From Pisaster brevispinus (lineage: Eukaryota > Echinodermata > Asteroidea > Forcipulatida > Asteriidae), in contig JAMKCF010000002.1 in NCBI GenBank assembly GCA_023634235.1, positions 2,257,001 to 2,321,000 on the forward strand: a stretch of DNA of 64,000 bases, written 5' to 3'. The notes beneath the pieces were generated by a model. It saw only the letters and a program-made list of their open reading frames with translations. It was not told the origin of the DNA and ran no database searches. Of this stretch, positions 1 through 10,990 are shown piece by piece (the first letter of the stretch is position 1; every line of letters begins with the position of its first letter). Both the position numbers and the translations under genes were made by a program.

Positions 1-422
1 ACTATCTGCAAACATCTGGTTTACAGCTGCAAACATCTGGAATAGGCTTCCTCCGATGTCATTGGGCAGCCTTCAGAGGAGGGGGGGGGGCTCAGTAATT
101 TAAGGAGGCTGTGCACCATTATATTGATAGGCCATACATAGTCCTTGGCTTTAAGTATAAGAGTTCAGAGTTGCCCGAGCATGTTCCGGGGCTTTTTTTT
201 TTTTAAGTCATAAAAACGTTGCTGTGCGTGCTCCTTGTTTGTTGCTTTCTGTTTTTCATTAGATTTTTTATTCCCACCAGCGCTGTTTGTCATGTTGGAC
301 CCTAGCTGGCAGTAATGGGTTGTGTGTAAAAAAAAAAAAAAGCAGAAAAAAAAATTTTTGGAAGCGGATTTGCTCTATATTTTGAATGTAATTGCTACGT
401 CATTATTTCAAGCTTTGCCTAC
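1..422. other. NEURL4 intron (partial), no feature seen
   Basis: Follows the donor of the ninth NEURL4 exon. It contains homopolymer runs (G near 80, T near 190, A near 330). I see no exon continuing NHR3 on the minus strand and no recognisable repeat. Confidence 0.5.
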
Positions 423-3400
423 CTAGTTCTTGGGGTGCGTGTTTTGTGAGGCCAATCTCGATGGAGCCCGCCCACTTGTCCACTATTCTGTCAATGCGTA
501 TCTCAAACATCTCGTCTGTCTGTATGGGACGGTTTGTCAGCACCACTGCATTGTTGAAGTCGTCCATTGCACTAAAGATTCAGAAGAGCAAACAATATTT
601 TCGCATTGTTATTAATATCACTACTCATTTCTGGTTAATAAAACCATATCAATGATGCCCGAGGAAACCTGACCACAAGAAAGCCAGAAATGAACCAGAA
701 ACAGTAACAGCGATTTTCATGAAAATTTACGCAACTGCGCATTAAAAATCCACTTACAAAACACTTATTGCTTAGGTTGTGTGCACCACTAACACAAAAT
801 ATCTTGCGCAAGTTGACTGACGCAGTTGCGCAAAGTTTAGTGAAATCGGCTGCTGGGTTCTTTGGAGTCACCCTCAGGTCAACCTTGCGATGACACAAAA
901 ACAGTCGTCGACTGACTTTTCGGGATTATGCTAAACCTAAGACAAGACCGTGGGAAACATATCAGTCGCCGATTGTTTACGGCACGAGTATAACTACGTT
1001 GATGTTAAGACAATCAGCATCAGTCGCTGTCAGTTAAAATTTCTGGCAGTTGACTGCAGATTGCACTGCATCACCTTGTAAACACTTATAAGGTGCTATA
1101 CAAATGGCTCTCAAAATTCAATAAATTACAAATGCGTCTGGAAAAAAAAACCCATAACAAGCACTTCGAGACGTCCACAGATAAAGCGCTACATAGGAAC
1201 TATTTTTTCTTCTCCTTGTTATCTACTGAACTTACTTTGGTCGATGGGCTGTCAGTCCATTGTTGATCACCTGGGCATGTATGCCACACATATCATGGAA
1301 GTGAGGTTTATCTGTCCACTCCCACGCACCAGCTGTCGACAAAAGAAATGAAAACAGTAGAGTGCAAAAAAGTAAAACTGACCATACAAGTTTTATAAAA
1401 TCTTTCTTACACAGAAGCTTGCCTGTCATGAATTGCCCTAGTATGTACAGGTGAATGGGAAGGTAAATCAATTCATTGGGAAGACACGTTCAGGCCTCCA
1501 AATAACCCACGGCACCCACAGCAATTGCCGTGGGTGCCCTGTGCTTTTGCTGTGGTGCCCTTTGCCAAGTTCCAATTCAAATTTACGTTTTCCTCATAGA
1601 AGTGCCCCTTACCAGAGGAAAATTGCCGTGCCCCTTCAAGAGCGAAGTTCAACAACAGCAAAAACTGTCCACTTTACCTTCAAAGACATTTGGGAGTTCC
1701 TGTTGAGCTAACGATCTGAGGTAGCTGAGACGCGGGACGCGGTGATCAATAAAGCTAGCCATGGCGTGGGCAGCGGGCGGGATCCACTCGAGTATGGTCA
1801 CCTTGACTGCCATTCCGTAAAGGTCGACGACGCCGAATATGATATGGGGCGCATTGGAGGCAGCGCGTCCCTGGTCGCGCCCATTGATGAAGAAGTGAAG
1901 GTCCCCGTTGGCCTTGCGCATGACCCCGATACGATCCCCTTCCTGAAAGATCGGAGACGGCGTATGTAAAATACTTCAATGGTTAAATATAGATAGGTTG
2001 CAATATGGCGAAAATCGGCCATCTTTACGGGCCATTTGGAACACACAGTCATGCGTTTTGCGTGGGAACGGTGTGCAGCACACGTACACTACATAAACAG
2101 GTGTGTACCTCAAATAGTGGCCTAGTAAGGTATGGGTGGGCTGTCTCGAGAAACAGGCTGATAGTAGGAGGGTTAATCATTGTTTGGGATCAGGTTGGTT
2201 CAGTGGTTTCTCTCCCTGCCTTTCACCTCTGATGAACCTCAGTTCGGATCCCGACTCAGACCGGAGCCTTGCAGATGGATTGGGTTATCAGTCCCTACCT
2301 TCGTGTGGGTTTTCCCCATTTGGGGTTTTTACTCCCGAATCTAAAACTATTTCTTCTAGTTTCCTATTCATACTGTAATTGAGCTAATGGATGTGTAATA
2401 AAATAAATTTTTGTTTGTCTGTATGCGCAAAGCTGTAATTTATGAAGACATAAAACTATCGCCAAGTATGGGTCTCGATTTGAAAGGGCCTGTAAGGTTG
2501 TTTGGGTAAAGGGGAAGTGTAAACTGTAAACATGGTAAATGGTTTCATATTCCACATGTACACAACTTTCAAAAATCACAAACAAAAACATCAGCAGTAC
2601 AAACAACAAGAGATGCTATTGAGAATTTAGAAATACCCACAGCCTTTGATGACTTACTGCAAGGTCATCGAGGTCAAATTCTCCATATTCCCTGGTGGTG
2701 CCTTTGCCATTCGTCAGAATCCCGCATCCACTCATCATAATAGTACCTGGAAGGAACCAAAACGCAATTCATAAAGTGAACATCTCAAGGTGTGGGGTGT
2801 TGTGGCCAAGCGGTCAAGCGCACTGGACTCAAGCTCTGGTGTTTCTGATCAGCAGAGTGCGAGTTCGAGTCCTGGGCCCAATTTTATGGCTCTGCTTACC
2901 GCCGAATTCTGCGCTTGCGATCACAATTCTCCGCTTACTGTGCAAGTGCTGAATTTCTGCACTAGCTGTGTAAGCGAAGAATGCCTAGTAACGTGGAGTA
3001 CGCACGCGCACAAGCAACAATTCTCTGCTAACCCGTGAAATACGCTTGACGTAAACGGGGAATTCCCTGCTTCCGTAAGCGCCGATTCTTTGCTTACAAT
3101 GAGCAGAGCCATGAAATTGGGCCCTGGTCTTGACACTTGTGTCCTTAAGCAAGACACCATTATTGCATTGCCCTTCGGATGGGATGTAAAGCGGTAGATC
3201 ACGTGTGTTGTGTAATGCACATAAAAGAACCCAGTTACACTTATCGCTAAAAGGAGTTTTCCGTGGTATTTCTATTGTGGGTTGTGTACATCCTGATTGC
3301 AATGCGGTCTGCGTTTCCTGCAGAATTTTTGAGTGAAGTTTTTAACAGTTTTCCAAACTGTAAAAATGTAAACGTGTAACTAGATGATTGGTCAGTTAAC

Positions 3401-6400
3401 CATGTAACCAGCACAGGCTTGGTCTTGTCATGCAATGTGACTCCCACAATGCCAGACTATGGGCAAACAGTGGCTCTGTGTGAGGTCAGTGCATGGGGAC
3501 AAAGGGCAAGGGTCAAATAATGCAACTACACAGGCTGTCAGTAGATACAACACCATGTTTTTTCATAACCAACACACCTTTCAAGAAATCTTTAAACTGC
3601 TAACTACGCACCTCTCTAGAATTTCACAGATATTTCTGAACCAACCTGATCTGAGATTCGTCATGGTGGACGGGAAGTCTAGCGTCTCCGGATTATGAGT
3701 TGTGACGCCGATTTCAATTGAACCCGACCACTTATCGATCAGTTTGTCTATTCTGATCTGAAATCAAAAACAATCAAACATATATACATGAACAAGGCCT
3801 TGCACTTTTTGTAAAGTAGCCCACTGGGCTAGCGACTTGTGCGCTTTACTTGCCCACAGGAAGGTTTAGTTTGCCAGATTTTTAACAGGTACTGTTACCA
3901 TAATGTATCTTTCTGTAAATGGCACAACCTGGGCCCAATATCATAGAGCTGCTTAACGGCCAATTTGTTTGCTTGCTGCCCGGTTTCCATTTCATAGTGC
4001 CGCTAACCGTAAGCAAACAAAAAGGCATGCTAACCCTTCCGGTGCTTACTGTATGAAAATGAATGACGTAACAATGCAAATCCATGGTGAACGCGCAAGA
4101 TGGCTGCCTAATTTTTTTTTTGCTAACCTGTGAAATACGCTTACGCTTGAGCAAATATTTCTGCTATAGTTAGCATGAAAAATTTGCTTACCGTTAAGCG
4201 ACGCTATGAAATTGGCCACTGTTCAAAAGGTCAAATAAAGTTTCATTCACTTATTCAAAAAATAAATAGGTAGGGTGCAGTTTTTTAGTAGCCTACAGAG
4301 CAAGTTGAGAAGTGGCCTTTACTGGCCAGGGCCCAATTTCATAGAGCTGCTTAAGCACAAAAATTTGCTAAGCACATTAAAATATTGCTTACCAGAGTAA
4401 GGTTACCAGCCAAACTACCATGTCACGTGTACAATTTGTGACTGGTATCCTGCTCATATCTGCTGAGCAGGAAAGTGTTAAGCATTATTTTTTGCTTAAG
4501 CAGCTCTATGAAATTGTGCCCAGGGCCCAATTTCATAGAGCTGCTTAAGCACAAAAAGTAGCTAAGCACAACCAAATTTTGCTTACCAGAATAAGGTTAC
4601 CAGCCAAACTACCATGTCACATGTACAATTTGTGACTGGTGTCCTGCTTATTTCTGCTTAGCAGACAATTGTTAAGCAATATTTTCTGCTTAAGCAGCTC
4701 TATGAAATTGGGCCCAGGAGTAGTTTTTACTAGACTATGCACGCCCGGCTAGTGATAAGGGTCAGCTCTGAAGACCTGAAAAGACCCATATAGACCTCCA
4801 GCTCACTTTGGATGAGTATTTTTGTGGACTTTGACTCACCTCGAATAACTCATTACTCCTCAAGAGCCTATTTGTCATGACGACGCCATTGTTGAACTCG
4901 TCCCTGGCGTTGCCTCGCTCCGCCGTCCTGCCGTTGTTGAGGATCGTGATGAGGGTACCGTGACGCCTGTGGAACAGGAGGGCGTCGTTGGAGGGCAGTG
5001 ATACCGATGCGTTGTCCATGACGACGACCAGATCCTCCACCTCTTCGACCTCCGTATCTTCGTCCTCGTCTCTGTTGCCATGGTTATCATCGCTTTCTGC
5101 CTCACTAGATGACGAGTCCTCATTGTTATTGTGTGGCATATCTAGAGGTTAAGAGTTCATAAAAACAGGCACTTATCAGGCGCTTTTAAACGTTGTATCA
5201 TTGCTTTACACAACTACCACCCCTATTCACTAGGCCCTAAGCATTGTACAGGCCTTGAACTTCGCTCTTGAAGGGGCACAGCAATTTTCCTCTGGCACTC
5301 TATGAGGAAAATGTAAACTTGTATAGGAACTTTGCAAAGGGCACCACAGCAAAAAGCACAGGGCACCACGGCAATTGCTGTGGGTGCCGTGGGTTATTTC
5401 TAGGCCTGATTGCATCTTTCTTGATAACTTTGCCTTTACATCAGCATTGCATTGACAAATGAACAATCTATGACCCTAACTTAAACCATACATGGGTGAC
5501 AGGCAAAACCCTTGATCAATTACAAGTCACCACACACTACTCGAGACTTAAAAACATCATAGCTCATAAAGACATTTCAAATCAGTTTCCTACCAGGGTT
5601 TACCCTTAATCGTTTTCAGTGACTGCCCTCCAGGACCAGTTTGTTTTTCACTTCCCTGGTCCCCCGGCAGGACCAGTTTGCTTGTCACTTCCCTGGTCCC
5701 CCGGCAGGACTAGTTTGTTTGTCACTTCCCTGGGCCCAATTTCATATAGCCTTGTAAGCACGAAAAACTTGCTAAGCACAGGAAAATCTTGCTTAGCAGA
5801 AACAGGTTACCAACCAACACTCCATAAAGTTTACATTGTTGACACTGGTACCACGCTCATTTCTTGCTAAGTAAAGAAATTTGCTAAGCAGAATTTTCTG
5901 CTTAACAGCTTTATGAACTTAGGCCCTGGTCTTTTGTACAAGTCCATACTCCAAATTTATAAGGGATGTTTTTCAACACTGAACTAGCCAGCCTGACCAT
6001 TTGAAGAGAATTTTGGACCCACTGGTAACGGAGAGCGCTGCTACCAAAACAATCTAAACGTACTTGCAGTATAAATCAGTGTCACTTGTGTGCATTTGCC
6101 GTACAGGTCAACCACAGCATACACCCTGGACGGCAGGTCAGATGCAGCTACACCCCTGTCGACGCCATTGTGGAAAATATGAAGCTCTCCGTTCTGCGTC
6201 CTTTGAATACCGATGCGGTCTCCGATGCAACATGAGTCTAGATCACAGGCATACTCGTCAAGAATAGCTTCACCTGGACACCCAAAAAAAACCAAAGAAC
6301 AAACTGTTGAGAGCTGTTGGTTTGGTCTTGACATTTCCAATAGTGTGCTCTGCAAGGAATTGGAGACGAGTAGAGTACACTTTTCAAAAACGTTGAGAAC

Positions 6401-7967
6401 AAACCAATGGCTCTTCACAGATCAAATATTCCCATGCCTGAAACTTTGTTTTTGAAAGGGCAAGGGCACCAAGGCGTTTTCTCTTTGGTAAAGGGTACCT
6501 AGATGAGAAATATGTACATTTCTATTGGAATATTCTAAGGGGCACCAAGGCAATTATTGCCTCCGTTGCCTTCGTGAAGTATTAGGCCTGCACTCCTTCC
6601 GAAAGAGATTTACACAGCGTCGTACCTGCAAGAATTACCAGAGACAATTTTTCTGTGTGTTTTCATCTCTATCATCTATTTCCACTTGACTGCTTTTGTT
6701 ACTGTTTATGTTTGTAGTCTTGTCATTTAACCTTCAAGAAAGACTCTGCTAGGGTCGAAACGTCAGGCCACTAACAATTTTTTTGCATTTATACCATAGG
6801 TCCTTTTGGTTGGTAAGCAGTTTAAGTTAGATATTTATCAATATACCATTGTGAAGTACTGTAGAGCCTGATAAGATCCATGCTCCCTCGCAGAGTCCGG
6901 TGGCGCTGGTTGGAAACTCAAGATTTCCTGGATCCAGTGAGGTTATGCCGACTTCAATTGATCCACTCCATGTTTCAACCTTTATTAAAACAAATAATAC
7001 ATTCAAAATTTGTTATTTCTTGATTGATGTATACCTGAAATTAGTTTAAAATAAATGATTTGTTTATCACCAGACAGATCAGAGTATCGAGGAAGGATCA
7101 GAGGGACATACAGTCAAAAGCAATTTAAATGTTATTGTTTACTAAGGAAAGTGGGGGTTTTTTTTAAGGAAATAACATACCGAAATTGTAAACAGTCCGA
7201 CTTGTGTCATAAAATTTCTAAAGACCCCAAAAAACAGTCACTGCAAATGGTCAGCTATCCTGGTTTTAAACTTTTGTATCGTTTACCAACGAAAGCTGGT
7301 GGGCACCAGTCACAGCAAAAAAACAGGGCCACGGCAATTGCTGTGGGTGCAGTGGGTTATTTTGAGGCCTGCATCTCCACCGTCCAACAGCAGACGTCAA
7401 CATTTTGTGCACAACCGCAAATGTCAAAATATTTTTTTAAGGAGTACAGCACCGCAGTTACTGGGTGGGTCTTCTTTTATTTACTATTTTTGTTAGAATT
7501 TATTTAGATCTCGTTAGAATTTAGCTGAATTGTTTGTCAGTCATTCTTTCATTCACTTCGTTCGGTGCTTGAAAAAAATCTTGACCACAGGACTTCCTGG
7601 GTTGTAAGGTTACTGAACCGTATTCTGGACAGCTGGGTCTGTCACTTGTCAGTGTTAACTGTCACTTGTCAATATCGTCAGTGTCAAATTTTGATAATCA
7701 TCATCGCTGCAGTGCAGACCAATTCTACATGCTCTATGCATAACCAAACCAAAAGCAAAACGCTCCTTCGGCTTCGTTTGCATCGCCTACCTTTTTATCG
7801 ATACTGACTTCAAAGATCTCGTTATCTTTCAGAACGGTTTTACTTATCACGAGCCCATTATTAAATTCCTGTCTCGGCTCATTTCTACTCGCCGTCCTGC
7901 TGTTGTTGGTCAGTGAAATAAGATTTCCGTGTCTGCTGTGAAATTTTCTCCTCACTGTTGTCGCCAT
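423..7967 (-). CDS. NEURL4: Neuralized-like protein 4, N-terminal part (3' end outside window)
   Basis: Nine coding exons on the minus strand, all with GT/AG junctions and matching phases: 7967-7791, 6979-6847, 6273-6064, 5141-4840, 3757-3646, 2746-2658, 1942-1678, 1332-1236, 571-423. They give about 511 residues with no stop. NHR1 spans about residues 8-169 ([40 protein letters not shown]). An acidic linker follows (about 181-212, Ser/Asp/Glu-rich). NHR2 spans about 226-392 ([59 protein letters not shown]). NHR3 starts near 440 ([17 protein letters not shown]). Length, order and linker match the start of vertebrate NEURL4, a six-NHR protein that with HERC2/CP110 controls centrosomes. The ATG at 7967 has a good context (aacATGG) and sits just before NHR1; in-frame ATGs upstream at 8024 and 8006 are alternatives. 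The last exon ends in phase 1 at a GTAGGC donor, so at least one further exon lies left of base 1. Confidence 0.93.
1050..1112 (+). repeat. SINE-A tail fragment in NEURL4 intron 8
   Basis: Matches the tail of the full SINE-A copy at 33238-33660 (the block CACCTTGTAAACA...GGTGCTATA). The tRNA-like head is absent. Confidence 0.5.
1491..1652 (-). repeat. Repeat family G copy (CAGGCCT ends)
   Basis: Dispersed family of about 150-170 bp defined by the phrase GGGCACC(A/-)AGGCAATTGCC, usually bounded by CAGGCCT. Here it runs from CAGGCCTCCAAATAACCC to GCGAAGTTCA and stops about 25 bases before NEURL4 exon 7. Probably a MITE; no transposase is visible. Confidence 0.55.
2191..2366 (+). mobile_element. 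SINE-B copy, tRNA-derived
   Basis: Diverged copy of the family at 31398-31672. It has a tRNA-like head (GGTTGGTTCAGTGGTT, then GTTCGGATCCC), the phrase GGATTGGGTTATCAGTCCC, and the tail CTAAAACTATTTCTTC. In NEURL4 intron 6. Confidence 0.6.
2795..3272 (+). mobile_element. SINE-A copy split by a MITE-W insertion
   Basis: tRNA-Leu(CAA)-like head (TGGCCAAGCGGTCAAGCGC, GGACTCAAGCTCTGG, GAGTTCGAGTCC), then after the insertion at 2876-3122 the body resumes (CTTGACACTTGTGTCC, TTAAGCAAGACACC). The SINE is therefore older than the inserted element. Lies in NEURL4 intron 5. Confidence 0.75.
2876..3122. mobile_element. MITE-W copy, 247 bp, inside SINE-A
   Basis: Palindromic element with inverted ends GCCCAATTTTATGGC / GCCATGAAATTGGGC. 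It is flanked by direct CCTGG at 2871-2875 and 3123-3127. This subfamily has a different middle from the 189-bp copies. Confidence 0.8.
3933..4216. mobile_element. MITE-W copy, long subfamily, 284 bp
   Basis: Ends GCCCAATATCATAGAGC and GCTATGAAATTGGC. Left flank CCTGG (3928-3932); the right flank is decayed (CACTG). Its middle matches the 285-bp copy at 33711-33995. Confidence 0.7.
4331..4519. mobile_element. MITE-W copy, 189 bp (first of tandem pair)
   Basis: Inverted ends GCCCAATTTCATAGAGC / GCTCTATGAAATTGTGC. Flanked by CCAGG at 4326-4330 and 4520-4524; the right CCAGG is shared with the next copy. Confidence 0.85.
4525..4713. mobile_element. MITE-W copy, 189 bp (second of tandem pair)
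   Basis: Same length and ends as the preceding copy. Flanked by CCAGG at 4520-4524 and 4714-4718, so the second copy seems to have inserted into the target duplication of the first. Confidence 0.85.
5249..5408 (+). repeat. Repeat family G copy
   Basis: Begins CAGGCCTTGAACTTCGC, contains GGGCACCACGGCAATTGC, ends TTCTAGGCCTG. Inverted orientation relative to the copy at 1491. In NEURL4 intron 3. Confidence 0.55.
5607..5728 (-). repeat. Repeat family P fragment with internal duplication
   Basis: Three near-tandem copies of a roughly 45-bp phrase (GGACCAGTTTG...CACTTCCCTGG). The ACCAGTT/CTGG(C/T)C vocabulary is shared with family P (see 20915-21290). Confidence 0.4.
5734..5924. mobile_element. 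MITE-W copy, 191 bp
   Basis: Ends GCCCAATTTCATATAGCC and GAACTTAGGC. Flanked by exact CCTGG at 5729-5733 and 5925-5929. In NEURL4 intron 3. Confidence 0.8.
6455..6591 (+). repeat. Repeat family G copy
   Basis: GAAAGGGCAAGGGCACCAAGG at the start, then GGGCACCAAGGCAATTATTG and TATTAGGCCTG at the end. In NEURL4 intron 2. Confidence 0.5.
6640..6835 (+). mobile_element. Probable retroelement end with hammerhead-like core
   Basis: Contains a stem (GACTC 6742-6746 / GGGTC 6752-6756) followed by GAAAC (6757-6761) and preceded by a degenerate CTGAAGA-like box. The wider context resembles 3' ends of Penelope-like elements; that family call is from memory and weak. In NEURL4 intron 2. Confidence 0.35.
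7288..7375 (+). repeat. Repeat family G fragment
   Basis: Half copy: CACCAGTCACAGCAAAAA, CACGGCAATTGCTGTGGGTG, ending TTTTGAGGCCTG. In NEURL4 intron 1. Confidence 0.4.
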
Positions 7968-8374
7968 GTTATCTGACAAGTCGCCATTTTCTTGAATGAT
8001 TTGCATATGTGTCAGTAGGACCAATGAAAAGTAAGGTTTGTAAAATATGAATATGGAAGTTCATCCCGGGACAAACTCGTACGGTTGATTGGTTAACCTT
8101 TTGGACTAGTTGATTATTGTTTAACTTGAAACCTAAATGTACAGACGAATTTTTGTGAAATAACGTTCGCTTAAAATCCTCATCATAACAAAAAACATAT
8201 TTAAAATAAGATATCACTTAATATTACTTGGACTCAAGTATTTCAGAGCTTGTATAACAGTTGACCCTCAAATCTTAAAAACTGCAATACCTTTTATAAC
8301 AATGAATGAGTCCAAATGGCTCTGCGCGTAGTTCTCAAAAGAATATATATTAATAATTTCTCTCCAATCACAAC
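7968..8374. promoter_or_regulatory. Divergent region between NEURL4 start and tRNA-Pro
   Basis: The 407 bases between the proposed NEURL4 ATG and the tRNA-Pro gene must hold the NEURL4 5' UTR or an upstream non-coding exon. I see no clear TATA box or initiator. The assignment is by position only. Confidence 0.35.
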
Positions 8375-8446
8375 GGCCTGTTGGTCTAGCGGCATGATTC
8401 TCGCTTTGGGTGCGAGAGGTCCCGGGTTCAATTCCCGGACAGGCCC
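8375..8446 (+). tRNA. tRNA-Pro (anticodon TGG)
   Basis: 72 nt with all arms intact. The acceptor stem GGCCTGT pairs with ACAGGCC, with discriminator C. The anticodon stem is CTCGC/GCGAG with loop TTTGGGT, giving anticodon TGG. The T arm is CCGGG/CCCGG with loop TTCAATT. The internal A box (TGGTCTAGCGG) and B box (GGTTCAATTCC) are intact. No CCA is encoded, as expected in eukaryotes. Unlike the SINE heads elsewhere in the window, the acceptor stem is perfect and a T-run terminator follows, so I take it as a functional gene. Confidence 0.95.
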
Positions 8447-8454
8447 GATCCAAG

Positions 8455-8461
8455 TTTTTTT
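8455..8461 (+). terminator. RNA polymerase III terminator of tRNA-Pro
   Basis: Run of seven T starting 9 bases after the tRNA 3' end. Confidence 0.85.
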
Positions 8462-8867
8462 AAATCGTAGTTTTTTCCCTTTTCCCCGAGAATTTTGAAT
8501 ATTTCTTTTTCTCCCACGAATCGTTTAGGAGAATTCTTCATTTCATTACTAGCCATCTTTCTACAATCCTGTTCTGTGGCAAGCTGACAAGTTGTGTGCA
8601 GTTCAACCAAAGGTTTCATCAAAATTGAAATACTTAATCACTAGAAACAACAGGTGAGACAAAAAACTTTTGTCAACAGCAAAATTATAAAAACAAATTA
8701 TTCTTTTTTTATTGCACCCATTCCAAGTTCATTCTCATCTCTGTTGCAAAACAAATGCTGGACAATCACTCATTCAAAGAAACACAATTTGTTTATACAA
8801 AAAAAAAATATCCTAAAACATAAATTGACACTTGAAAAAAATCATTACATTTTGAACATTTGTTGAT

Positions 8868-9077
8868 CTGGGTCCAAACTCTGCTTACAGTAAGCATACA
8901 AATCTGCGCTTAACATATCGTAGTTCACAGGTTAGCAAAGGAAATGTTGCTTGTGTGCATGCATACATCACGTCACCAAGCATTCTTGGTTTACACAGCT
9001 AGCTCAGACATCCTGGGCTTACACTTTAAAGGGAAGAATGCTGACTGCAAGTGTAAAATTCTGCAGTGAGCAGAGTC
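8868..9077. mobile_element. Degenerate MITE-W copy
   Basis: CTGGGTCCAAACTCTGCTTAC on the left, GTGAGCAGAGTCACAAA on the right. The middle resembles the 247-bp copy at 2876. Target duplication no longer visible. Confidence 0.5.
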
Positions 9078-9122
9078 ACAAAAACAAAAAATTTTTCCAA
9101 GCATGTATAACCACCTGCCAAA

Positions 9123-9265
9123 GGGAGATTTTTGAACGCTAGGTGGCAGCAGACTGAACAAGTAAATTTCCATTGTTATAAAGTTCTCAGCATGCTCACA
9201 TTTCCAAGAGAACAATGGATTTACCTGGTAAGTCTGCTGCCCCCTAGAGTCTCCAAAAGTCTCCC
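9123..9265. mobile_element. MITE-S copy, 143 bp
   Basis: Near-palindrome with TIRs of about 50 bp: GGGAGATTTTTGAACGC then TAGGTGGCAGCAGACT on the left, and the inverse of GGGAGACTTTTGGAGACTC on the right. A second copy is at 60504-60646. Confidence 0.7.
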
Positions 9266-9271
9266 ATTTAA

Positions 9272-9593
9272 AGGGACACGTTGCCTTTGAAATCTCTCAA
9301 AATGTTGGTGTTTGGAAATTCTCCTTATCTTTTTCACACACAAAAAAAACAAGTGTGTTGTAATACAATTGGTGATCGAAAATTTGCGTCTCGAAATCCA
9401 ACCAGCTGAACATTCAGTCCGCCATTTTGTGGAGTCAAAAATTTGGTTCCACAAAATGATCATGAAGTTACGCAAAAACCACACAATGTCAAAGGATTTC
9501 TATTCTTCTTTTGAATTATCCTTCACACCATTCATTTTCAAACGAATGTTTTTTATAGCCCGAAAGCACCCATTCTGAAGGCAACACACCCCT
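9272..9593. mobile_element. piggyBac-like MITE, 322 bp, TTAA target
   Basis: TIRs AGGGACACGTTGCCTT and AAGGCAACACACCCCT. Flanked by TTAA at 9268-9271 and 9594-9597. TTAA duplication is typical of piggyBac (and Kolobok) elements; no transposase is encoded. Lies next to the MITE-S copy. Confidence 0.65.
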
Positions 9594-9597
9594 TTAA

Positions 9598-10669
9598 TTC
9601 CAATCTTTCCTTAAACAATTTTGAAGTTGCTTTTCTATTCATTCTTGCATTCTCTCCAATTAGACTGAGCCGAAGCCAGCATGCATCAAACCACAGCAAA
9701 ATATTCCACCAATTTGGCTTTTTGTTACATACCTTTTCCTTTTTCAAATAGAGTCATCACAATAATTGTGTGTTCGTATACACACAACAGGTTTCCTTCT
9801 ATGGCCATAATTGTATTCACAAAGAAAAAGGAAAATTATGCAAATATCTACCCTACAACCTGTCCCTGGATACAGATAAAATGACTGTAAAATGTCTTTA
9901 TGATGGAGAAAGTCTTCCACCCTCAAAACAAAATAATTATTAACACACACAAAAAGTAAGGGAAAAGGTGGAGGAAGGCAAATGTATTACAGTGGTTAGT
10001 TTTAAGAGATCTGATACACTACCAGTTAGTTTGAGAACCACCTCGACTCAGTAGAGAGACAGGTGTGGTATTTGGCCCTTGATGGGCAAACAAAGTAGGA
10101 AATTCAACTCAGTACAATGGCCAACCTATATGTAACGGTAATACCATAAGAGTGGGGACAGTAGAACAAAGGAATACAAAAAAGGACAATGCTGTCCTCA
10201 CATTGGAATCCTTTGTATTTTTGTGTCCTCACATTTTTTTCATGCGCTAAGTCTATGGAGAGTGTTAAGTTAGAGGGACAAAGGAAAGTCCTCACATAGA
10301 TAGCAATAAATTGATACATGTACATATGGTACAGGCTTTTATACATTTGTTCAGGCTGTTTAATAAAAATGATGCCGATTTTATTTTTAGGGGTTAATCG
10401 GAAATCAGATGAAAGTAGGAGAACAATTTGTTTCAACGTGTTACCACAAATCACTTTGTTTCCAGATTGTTTTCCCACCAAGTAAAGTTTGGATTCCTAC
10501 TTGCATAAGTGAAATATATATTTTATTTGTTTGTTTTGATCCAAATCAAAATAGTTTTTAGGAATACAACATCAACCTATTAAAATTACAAACTACAGGT
10601 ACAGAACAAAACTGTTCATGAAAGAAAGGTACAATCTTTTGAAGAGTGACAACTGGAGTTTTTAGCCAA
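9598..10669. other. Intergenic, no recognised feature
   Basis: AT-rich DNA between tRNA-Pro and the 3' end of ING. No exon with homology or splice sites and no repeat that I recognise. The 125-residue minus-strand ORF at 10104-10481 has no recognisable motif. Confidence 0.4.
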
Positions 10670-10990
10670 TGGTTTGTTTCATAAAGATGGGGTCATATAT
10701 TGGTTTCTGTCAACATAGTGCAGGTTTATAGGCCAAATTAAAAGCTTGATATTTTGGAAATTGCCTTTGTTTAGCCTCTGTTGCTCATGGGCATTGCCAA
10801 AAGAACTATACAATTTCCTCAAGGAGAAAACGCCTTGGTGACCACGCCCTTTTCAAAAGGGAAGCACCAGGCCTGAAATTGTCAATCAAGATCAAAAGTC
10901 ACCTGTGAAAATTCCAGTGGATACAGTGTCTACTTGTTGAGACAGTTCAGCAAAAAACTGTCACAGTAATTTATCAAGAACGTCTCGTGA
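10670..10990 (+). repeat. Repeat family R4 fragment, with family G piece
   Basis: Shares GGTCATATATTGGTTT, CAGTGGATACAGTGTCTAC and CAGCAAAAAACTGTCACAG with the copies at 32450-32880 and 46680-46935. A family G piece (GGAGAAAACGCCTTGGTG, CAGGCCTGAAATT) sits inside. Confidence 0.5.

Larger units (their letters stand above)
4258..4800. repeat. Dispersed repeat interrupted by two MITE-W copies
   Basis: 4258-4325 and 4719-4790 match two parts of a segment at 26040-26160 (GTAGCC...CAGTTGAGAAGTGG and GGGCTAGTG..AAGGGT). Here the parts are separated by the MITE-W pair at 4331-4713. In NEURL4 intron 4, upstream of GPS2 for the other copy. Confidence 0.6.
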
